Assembly (NCBI GenBank): GCA_037951105.1
Contig: JBAMJV010004285.1
Coordinates: 1-64,000, forward strand
DNA: 64,000 nucleotides
Direction of reading: 5' to 3'
Source: Echinarachnius parma
Taxonomy: Eukaryota; Echinodermata; Echinoidea; Clypeasteroida; Echinarachniidae
Shown piece after piece: positions 57,570 to 64,000 of the stretch. The position numbers were made by a program, and so were the translations under genes. Under the pieces are notes generated by a model that was not told the origin of the DNA, made no database searches, and worked only from the letters and a program-made list of their open reading frames with translations. Numbering within the stretch: the stretch's first letter is position 1; each line of letters starts with the position of its first letter.

Positions 57570-58810
57570 TGTTGTAAGTGTTTATTTATTTAAAATTGCT
57601 TATTCTATCAATAGATAGCCTTCCTTCCATCCAATATCATTTTGTTTTATCTCCGAGCAGACGACTATTGATTTCGAGCTTGGCGCATCTCCTGTTGGAG
57701 ACCTGTTGTATGAATAATGTATTATCTGCCTACGTCTTGTCCGACATTGATAATAAATTCATGTTGCTTGTCATTGAAATCGTGCATAAATCAATAGAGC
57801 CCGCTAAACGAGATCGTTCATAAACACTCGCTGTGACATATTTGTGTCGTTATACATTTATCATGCTTATAGTAAACTAACCGTGACCAACAAACGGAAT
57901 ACAGAGACTCAATCATATCGAACCACAAACTGCATTGAGAAATAGAACAAATCTTTTGAAATATAACAAAACATAATATATCAACCCGGTAAATGCAAAC
58001 ATTCGAAATGATTATCGAGCTACTTTTCCTTTCACTTCAACAGCCTTCTCTCAAGTTTCAAAACGTTCACGCGCAGAATATATATGTGGTAATTAATGTT
58101 AAGCATGTTAAGAGTGGCGTGTGCAAATCGAGTTGGTACAATAATTATGTGAACTTGTCAATACATTAATATCTAAAGTTTGATTTCCTTCTTTGGAACA
58201 TTACATTTAATTTATTTGATTTATATAATGTACAATTACAATTTGCTCTGTAGTGGCTATATATAGGTCATAATGGCAGATTTAAAGTGAATGAGATGTG
58301 TATTATATAGATGAATCTCGGAGGAGTCACGAAATGTCATAATAACATACATGTAGCTGTGTGTGGCATCACAAAACCTACTTGACCGCCTGTAAAAGTT
58401 TTAAGAATAAAACTGACTATCCGAAATAAAATGTTCACAAAATTATTTGACCAACCTAGAGAAAGTGGAATGTATAATTCATCTGCTTAATATTTTGTAA
58501 GGGCAAATATATTGATGTTGCTTGTTATTGGAAAGTTGAACACAAAATCAATATAGTTTGCCGAAGGGGGTCGTTCATAAATGCACGCACTGACATATTT
58601 GTGCCATAACCCTGACCTAAAACAGCACATGACGACAAATTATATCGAATGAAAAATTGCCTCGGAAAAGGAAAACAAACTGGCAACGCAGAACAAACGC
58701 TTTAGAGACCTGAAAGGGTAATTCAATCTTTCTCATTTATTCTCCCAACACTCTTCTCGCAAAACATTCATGCGTAGAATAGTGAATAGTTGATGATTTA
58801 TTAGCACTTC
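57570..58810. repeat. Diverged duplication, about 750-bp offset
   Basis: GATCGTTCATAAACACTCGC..GACATATTTGTG (57811) recurs as GGTCGTTCATAAATGCACGC..GACATATTTGTG (58568). TGTTGCTTGTCATTG/TGTTGCTTGTTATTG precede both and ACATTCATGCGTAGAATA-like phrases follow both. An old duplication; no gene is recognised. Confidence 0.6.
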
Positions 58811-60110
58811 GAGATGGCCCCGCTGTAAATTGGTCTTTGAAGTATAGGAATGTTGATTACCCTAAGAACATTTCCTACATCAAATGACGGTTCGTGTTGC
58901 GAGACTTCATACATTTCAAAATTTAATTTAATTTTAAAGTATATTGCGTAGAAGTTTTTAGGTCATGGGACAGTCGGTTCATCATGAGGTTTTGCGGTTG
59001 ATTTTTGGATCAAACTTGGCAAGAGTAAGACGAGTATAGAAGAAAGCAAAATAATGTGTCATATCAAGGTGGTTGTGTCCTCAATTCTAGGGCTTAACCC
59101 TACCGTATGTCCCAACAAAATTACAATCGGACTTTCTGCAACGATAACTTTAAAGATAGTAGATCAATCATAATGCTATTTCAGGGTATGAAACTATAAC
59201 TTATTACCTACATCTTGCAGAAAACCCTATTCGATTTGCTTCAGTGGTCATGGAGAATGGGGATCTTGGTAAATCATGTCAGATGTCCCTTCCATCCTGG
59301 TTTTGTAAGGAGACGCATTGTCCATTGTGTTCATGCCTTACAAATACGAAGTCGTTCATTGTGTTCTCGCACAAAAAATATCTTTTGAGAATGTGACTGC
59401 TTGTTTCCTTTCATTTTCAACTAACGAAATAAATAATGAATGAAATGAAGTAAAAGGGAATCATATTTCTGGGTTTTGCAAACATTGGTAAAGTGTGAAA
59501 ATGAATGATTAAATAGAGAAATTAAATCATTAACTCATGGAAGACTTGATTTGAGCTCTTCCTCCTTTATGGCTTTCTCTTGTCTGTTTTTTTCTGAGAG
59601 ATCAATACATCTTTCAACAACAAAACCTCACACGAGTACACACCATTGATATAAAGGTATGCACAGAATTTGAATTAATTTGTTAGTTGCAGAGAGAGGT
59701 AGAAGGAAGAGGAGTAAGATGGGTGGAGGACGGAGAGATAGGCAGAGATAGGTAAAATGAATATAATTAAGAAAGGTAGAGAGCGAAGAGATAGTCAGAG
59801 AACGGTAAAGGAAGGGAAGTATAAAGAGATGTGAGAGAAAGAGAAGGGATAAGACGAGAAAATAGCGTAACTGAAAACTCGCCCACGGTCTCATTATAAA
59901 CAGTCTCGACTGACTTTTGATTGGAACATGAATGTACGTGATCAGGATCGACATGAACGTCTATGCGCATAATTAGGTGCTCTAGGTTTAGTCCAGCTTC
60001 AGACGGGATTTATTGCATGCCCATCATTTCCAGTAAGGTAAGGTGCGAAATCCTATCAGAACTCGCCAGATGGCGGCAAACCACATACTCGTTATCTTTG
60101 TGATTAACGT
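58811..60110. other. 1.3-kb stretch, no gene
   Basis: AT-rich with a purine-biased segment at 59690-59860. The minus frame 59628-59954 is hydrophobic and Ser/Leu-rich because of this bias and has no domain. Confidence 0.35.
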
Positions 60111-60114
60111 TTAA

Positions 60115-60757
60115 AGAGCTCTAGTAACTTTGTTGACAAGTGCGAAATTGTTGATAAAATGTGTATTTCTATATGCAGAACCGTAGGGTGCGTACGCTAC
60201 CCCCCCCCCCCCCCCCAAAAAAATGCAGAAAGGTCCACTTTTTAATCAGTCTCGGGTCCACTTTTCGTCGGTCTCGGCCATCTAAACTACCAGTGATCAC
60301 GGACAACGAGCGGTCTTGTTGACGACCCCCCCCCCCCCCCCCCGCCCCTCCCCCCTCCCCCTCCACCACCACCACAAACACACACACACACACACCGCTT
60401 ACACGACTCGCGACTCATCCAGTGGTCTCGGTCCCGTTTTTGTAAATTACGCACCCCCTCCCCTTAAAAATCCTGGTTACGTGCCCGCTATGACCTGATA
60501 AGACCGAGTAACTACCGAAAATGCAAAGTGATATTCGCAGATCCAGTGCAGAGGACTTATTACTCAGATATAATGATCCACTAGATAATTATAAAACTGA
60601 ACACTTCAATTATACATATCTTCATAAACAGAATAGAGCTTTTGCAAACCGAAAGCTGTCCAAGCATGCATTGGTAATACGAATTCAATGGGGTATGTGA
60701 GAACAGCTAGCGTTCCAAGTAGGTTTAGAGTATGTTGACAATGTTACTACACTCCCT
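60115..60757 (-). mobile_element. TTAA MITE family C, copy interrupted by a C-tract insert
   Basis: Flanked by TTAA at 60111-60114 and 60758-60761. The left end AGAGCTCTAGTAACTTTGTT and right end AATGTTACTACACTCCCT match the copy at 22248. About 310 bp between roughly 60180 and 60495 is foreign to the family. It starts TAGGGTGCGTACGCTACC, carries C17 and C16 runs and a CA microsatellite, and ends near CCTGGTTACGTGCCCGC, itself probably a small MITE. Confidence 0.7.
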
Positions 60758-60761
60758 TTAA

Positions 60762-61608
60762 AACCAATAGATTGGTTGGGTTAATTCCAGAGCTAAGTTT
60801 GGTAGTTATACTCCAAGGTACTGATGACTGCTGATGGTAGGCACGTGATGATAATGAATAATAGTAAATACATGTAAACTATCTGCTTACAGCAATGACA
60901 TTATAGAAATATGATTATGACATGATCTGAGGACTAGATGGATGTAATAATTGTTTAAATTGCAATTTTAACCTTCGCGCAATGTCATTTCTAATGTCAT
61001 TTTACAGCTGAATATTCTCGAAATGCAGGTATGGGATTATGCTAATCCACTTAGTGACGTTATCTTGATGACGTTTTGGAATCCCCCTTTGGGCTCATAT
61101 TTACCTTTTCCTGTTCCGTTGATAGTCATGTCCATTGTTCATGTGTAGACTATTCTTCTACCCCCCCCCCCCCCTTTCTACGTAGATGTCATCGTATACT
61201 AAATGCAACAGGTAACATAGGCATAACCAAGACAAGCAATAAAGGTAAAATACCCCCCCCCCCCCCCCCCCCCCCATTCTGGTGGGAACTGCGACCCAGT
61301 GCTTAGAATACGTCTCCAACGATTTCAGCATGCGTTCTAATTAAAGAAAAAACATGTTATACCAAAATAAAGTAGTCCTGAGCGGGTCAAGATGTGTATA
61401 ATTTGGAGGTCTTTCATATGACACCCATGCCACTTCACCCCCATCTTGTGTAAGACGCTGTGCTGGCGTTATATATCTGTATCTCTTCTTCCTTATCTCA
61501 TGTATCAACCAGACCCTTTATCTCGCATTTTAATCAATCCCTTCCGGATGTTCCGCTTAGAATTTCAGTGGATTCTAAGAATTATGGTATCATATTTCAT
61601 TGATGAAA
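60762..61608. other. 0.85-kb stretch with C15 and C23 tracts
   Basis: C tracts lie at about 61160-61174 and 61253-61275. The second ends a frame that is not credible. The 3' untranslated end of the LINE must lie somewhere in the right part; I could not see a poly(A) or repeat tail marking it. Confidence 0.35.
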
Positions 61609-63156
61609 TTAAAAAATGATAACGTACATAGTGCTTAGTGGAGTGAAAAGTGCTAATTTGACAACAGCATCTCTGAGTTCAGAGTACTTGACTTTAATAT
61701 TACACAGTCCCATGATCAGTTTTAGTCTAGATTTATTGTCTGGGGTGATCAACCCCCTTGAGCCAATTTCAAGGCAGACCAGTCTTGGTCGCCACCCAAC
61801 TGTTTGTAGATCATGGATAAGACCTGCATAACGGTCTTCCTTCATGTTGTGTGCATCACAGATATTGACCTCAAAAGGGACAGTGGGTTCAATTACTACC
61901 ACTTGTTTTGTTTTGTGAGCAAAGTAGCAAATATCAGGTCTTTGCTCAGTTGGGAGAACAGAGGGGGGTATGGTGCCGCCATTAACATTCTCACCCTCCA
62001 GATCAGCATAAACCTTACAGTTTTTGCCTGCCATGGTTGCTTTCTTGCGTAGCAGTATGGCTTGGAGGATGTTGTTGTGCCTCCATGCATAACGGTCAAG
62101 CATATGCTGACAATTATTCAGCACATGATGAAGAGTGCCAGTGACAGTACATAGGCTACATTTATCACTCAATCTCTTACCCCAGCGATAGAGATAGGCA
62201 TTTACAGCAAATTTCATAACTCCTTGAGGCAAATTGTATTTGATAGATTTCCAAGACAAGTCATTATCTTCATTGTATAGAATCTTCAAAAATTCTCCCT
62301 GTACCAACAGTGGTTCTATGACTGATTTCCATTTTTCATGATTTTCCTCAACGAGTGTCTTTTTAATGGACTTTTTCGTCTCCTTCCATGTATTTTGTTT
62401 ACTCTTTTCGTACACTGCATGTGCATCACTGATAGTTGATGACTTTCGGCTCCAATTTCCCTCTCTAACCAAACGACTATCCAATGCATGGTTAACTAAC
62501 CCATCCCCTTTCATCTTGGATCTTCCATAGGCAAGGGAATGGCAAGTTCTATAGAGCTCAGAAATATTTGGTATATTTAATCCCTTATGAGCATGAACAA
62601 GGGCTATATTTGCACCTCGCTTAGGAATTCTTGACCACTTTTTCAAGTACTTATCCAGCAGTATATCTAAAGACTTTAAGTGAGTAGCATGTAAGTCATT
62701 TACCGTTAGGGCGTATCGAAGGGAGGGCAATGAGTAATCTGTGCACATTCTTAGTTTATATTCATCCCTTATATTCACCTTATCAACGTTCTCCAAGACA
62801 GAATAGTCATAAACTTCCCCTGGCTTTTGTCTGAATGTGACTAAAGAACCAAGAAAATTGACAGATCCCTCATGTTGTACCGATTGAATAGTATCATTGT
62901 CCACTTTAAAGTCGATTTGTGATGGTTTCCCTGTTAAAAAGGACAAGGATCGACATTTTCTCGGTTTCAGACAAAGGTTCATACTTGTTAACAGTCCATT
63001 AATTTCTTGGATGAGTTTTTGATGATGCCTCTTGTTTGCTGTAATTAAGTGAAAATCATCAGCAAATGGCGTCGTAATAATCTTTGTACCATTGAGGTCA
63101 AAACCATACTGCTCCTTCCGAGACTGTTGGAACTCGATGATGGGGTTGAAGCACAT
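61609..63156 (-). CDS. LINE polymerase C-terminal part: RT palm end, zinc knuckle, REL endonuclease
   Basis: This 515-codon frame starts within the RT domain, and the preceding in-frame codons to about 63245 add VFQGDPLSPTIFI (RT motif B). FADD at residues 31-34 is the catalytic motif C. FLGSLVTF near 101 fits the following RT motif. C333-x2-C336-x7-H344-x4-C349 is the CCHC knuckle. RHN at 359-361 and PD at 407-408 with E423 in a VVVIEPTVPFE context match the restriction-like endonuclease signature that nicks target DNA for target-primed reverse transcription. No internal stop occurs, so apart from the frame change upstream the copy looks fairly young. Confidence 0.9.
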   Translation of the reverse strand: MCFNPIIEFQQSRKEQYGFDLNGTKIITTPFADDFHLITANKRHHQKLIQEINGLLTSMNLCLKPRKCRSLSFLTGKPSQIDFKVDNDTIQSVQHEGSVNFLGSLVTFRQKPGEVYDYSVLENVDKVNIRDEYKLRMCTDYSLPSLRYALTVNDLHATHLKSLDILLDKYLKKWSRIPKRGANIALVHAHKGLNIPNISELYRTCHSLAYGRSKMKGDGLVNHALDSRLVREGNWSRKSSTISDAHAVYEKSKQNTWKETKKSIKKTLVEENHEKWKSVIEPLLVQGEFLKILYNEDNDLSWKSIKYNLPQGVMKFAVNAYLYRWGKRLSDKCSLCTVTGTLHHVLNNCQHMLDRYAWRHNNILQAILLRKKATMAGKNCKVYADLEGENVNGGTIPPSVLPTEQRPDICYFAHKTKQVVVIEPTVPFEVNICDAHNMKEDRYAGLIHDLQTVGWRPRLVCLEIGSRGLITPDNKSRLKLIMGLCNIKVKYSELRDAVVKLALFTPLSTMYVIIF

Positions 63157-63239
63157 GATGAAAATGGTGGGGGAGAGGGGGTCTCCTTGAAAGACTCCCT
63201 TCCTAAACGCGAAGGAATCGCTTGTCCATTCAGTCTCGA

Positions 63240-64000
63240 CTACAGCGTAGATATGTAGGTAATGATCGGTTGAGGAATGTCAAATCGTTGCAGCGACACG
63301 GAGATCAGGTCATGGCTGACGCTGCCAAATGCGTCCGCTAAGTCGAAGAAAGTTAGATGAAGCGTTTTCCGTTTATTCTTTGCATAAGCCATAACTTCAT
63401 GAATCACCTGATTGTGCTCAATACAGCCGTTGACACCACTGATGAAAGCTTTCTGGAGACTGGTATCAATGTATTTATTTGTAGATAAATAGCTTGTCAT
63501 GCGGTCTGCTAGAAGTTGGTGTAGGACCTTGCTAACACATGACGTAAGCGATATCATGCGGAAGTTCTGCGGACTACGTGTGTCGCCGGCCTTGTAGATG
63601 AGAGTAACTCTCGATTCTGACCACGTTTCGGGTGGGTCACCAGATTGCAAAAGTTTATTAAACAGCGTGGCCAAAAAGTGATGTGTGGTATCCAAATTGC
63701 GCAATAGACCATACAAAAGTTCATCGTTCCCGCGGGCGGATTTCGCTTTTTTCTTTTTCAGGACAAGTTTAACATGTTTAACTTGTTTAACAAGTTTAAC
63801 ATGTACGTTGATGTATGGGAACCAGTTAATTTGAGACTGATCCATGATGCACGCTCTTTCATATTTTGAACGAAAATAACTATTCGCTTCATCCACCGAG
63901 AAAGTAGGTCGGGGTTGCGACGCATTTACCGTTCCGTTGCATACACGTTTGGAGAATTCATAAAAGTTATCCCGAAACTGCTTTTCCAAATGCGCTCTTG
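63240..64000 (-). CDS. LINE polymerase N-proximal part: linker and RT fingers/palm start
   Basis: The frame is open from the window edge; TTG at 63989 is not a real start because Arg-Ala-His codons precede it. PTFSVDEANSYF lies in the pre-RT linker. RT motifs follow: VTLIYKAGD, FRMISLTSCVSKVLHQLLADR, QKAFISGVNGCIEH (motif 2a type) and FFDLADAFGSVSHDLI with the catalytic Asp of motif A. The frame stops after ITYISTL at 63240. The expected continuation (YAVVETEWTSDSF) lies in the neighbouring frame from about 63250, so a single-base indel or sequencing error has split one protein. Confidence 0.9.
   Translation of the reverse strand, partial: RAHLEKQFRDNFYEFSKRVCNGTVNASQPRPTFSVDEANSYFRSKYERACIMDQSQINWFPYINVHVKLVKQVKHVKLVLKKKKAKSARGNDELLYGLLRNLDTTHHFLATLFNKLLQSGDPPETWSESRVTLIYKAGDTRSPQNFRMISLTSCVSKVLHQLLADRMTSYLSTNKYIDTSLQKAFISGVNGCIEHNQVIHEVMAYAKNKRKTLHLTFFDLADAFGSVSHDLISVSLQRFDIPQPIITYISTL

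Larger units (their letters stand above)
61609..64000 (-). mobile_element. LINE of the R2/NeSL/CRE lineage, 5' part beyond the window
   Basis: The minus strand encodes a reverse transcriptase followed by a C-terminal zinc knuckle and a restriction-like endonuclease. This order defines the early-branching LINE lineage (R2, R4, NeSL, CRE, Hero). The reading frame is open to the window edge, so the N-terminal region lies outside. One frame change near 63250 splits the visible part. Other reading frames over 61616-63258 on the plus strand are shadows. Confidence 0.92.

Overview
The window reads as a repeat-dense, AT-rich intergenic or intronic stretch of a marine invertebrate genome, most likely an echinoderm or a related deuterostome. 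This placement is an inference. It rests on tRNA-derived SINEs that end in GCGCTATATAAATG followed by TTA repeats, on a mixture of TTAA-, TA-, TTA- and 8-bp-duplicating MITEs, on an R2-lineage LINE and on a Harbinger transposon. I found no host protein-coding exon, rRNA, functional tRNA gene or prokaryote-like operon. Nearly all long reading frames here are by-products of simple repeats or tandem arrays.

The only recognisable protein-coding content belongs to two mobile elements. (1) A PIF/Harbinger transposon at 52300-54893 has matching terminal inverted repeats, a TTA target duplication, a plus-strand Myb/MADF-like DNA-binding gene and a convergent minus-strand DDE transposase. Both genes are degraded. 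(2) The C-terminal two thirds of a LINE with a restriction-like endonuclease (R2/NeSL/CRE lineage) lies on the minus strand at 61609-64000. It runs off the window edge and carries one frame change.

Layout: 1-2.1 kb is plain AT-rich sequence. 2.1-6.6 kb holds several MITEs, a 51-bp minisatellite and a tRNA-Lys-like SINE split by two TTAA MITEs. 8.0-8.5 kb is a CAT-type trinucleotide block. 10.4-11.05 kb is a piggyBac-like MITE. 11.1-12.5 kb is an old tandem array with a younger 46-bp array inside. 14.9-15.1 kb is a GT microsatellite. 17.5-21.8 kb is a purine-rich, diverged array containing a 14-copy 34-bp minisatellite and three MITEs. 22-26 kb has TTAA, foldback and hAT-like MITEs. 27.9-33.2 kb is another diverged local duplication array with four MITE or SINE insertions. 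34.5-44.3 kb holds TTAA MITEs, a dimeric MITE and SINEs, including an apparently perfect 302-bp tandem duplication. 45.4-46.6 kb is a 70-85 bp minisatellite. 50.1-51.1 kb is a 13-copy 73-bp satellite. 52.3-54.9 kb is the Harbinger element. 55-59 kb contains more diverged local duplications. 61.6-64 kb is the LINE.

Three themes stand out. TTAA-type MITEs repeatedly abut one another and share a single TTAA. Long G/C homopolymer tracts often sit inside small CAGTGGCG-type MITEs with 8-bp duplications. Much of the sequence that is not mobile elements appears to be built from old local tandem duplications at several scales. All boundaries were read by eye.
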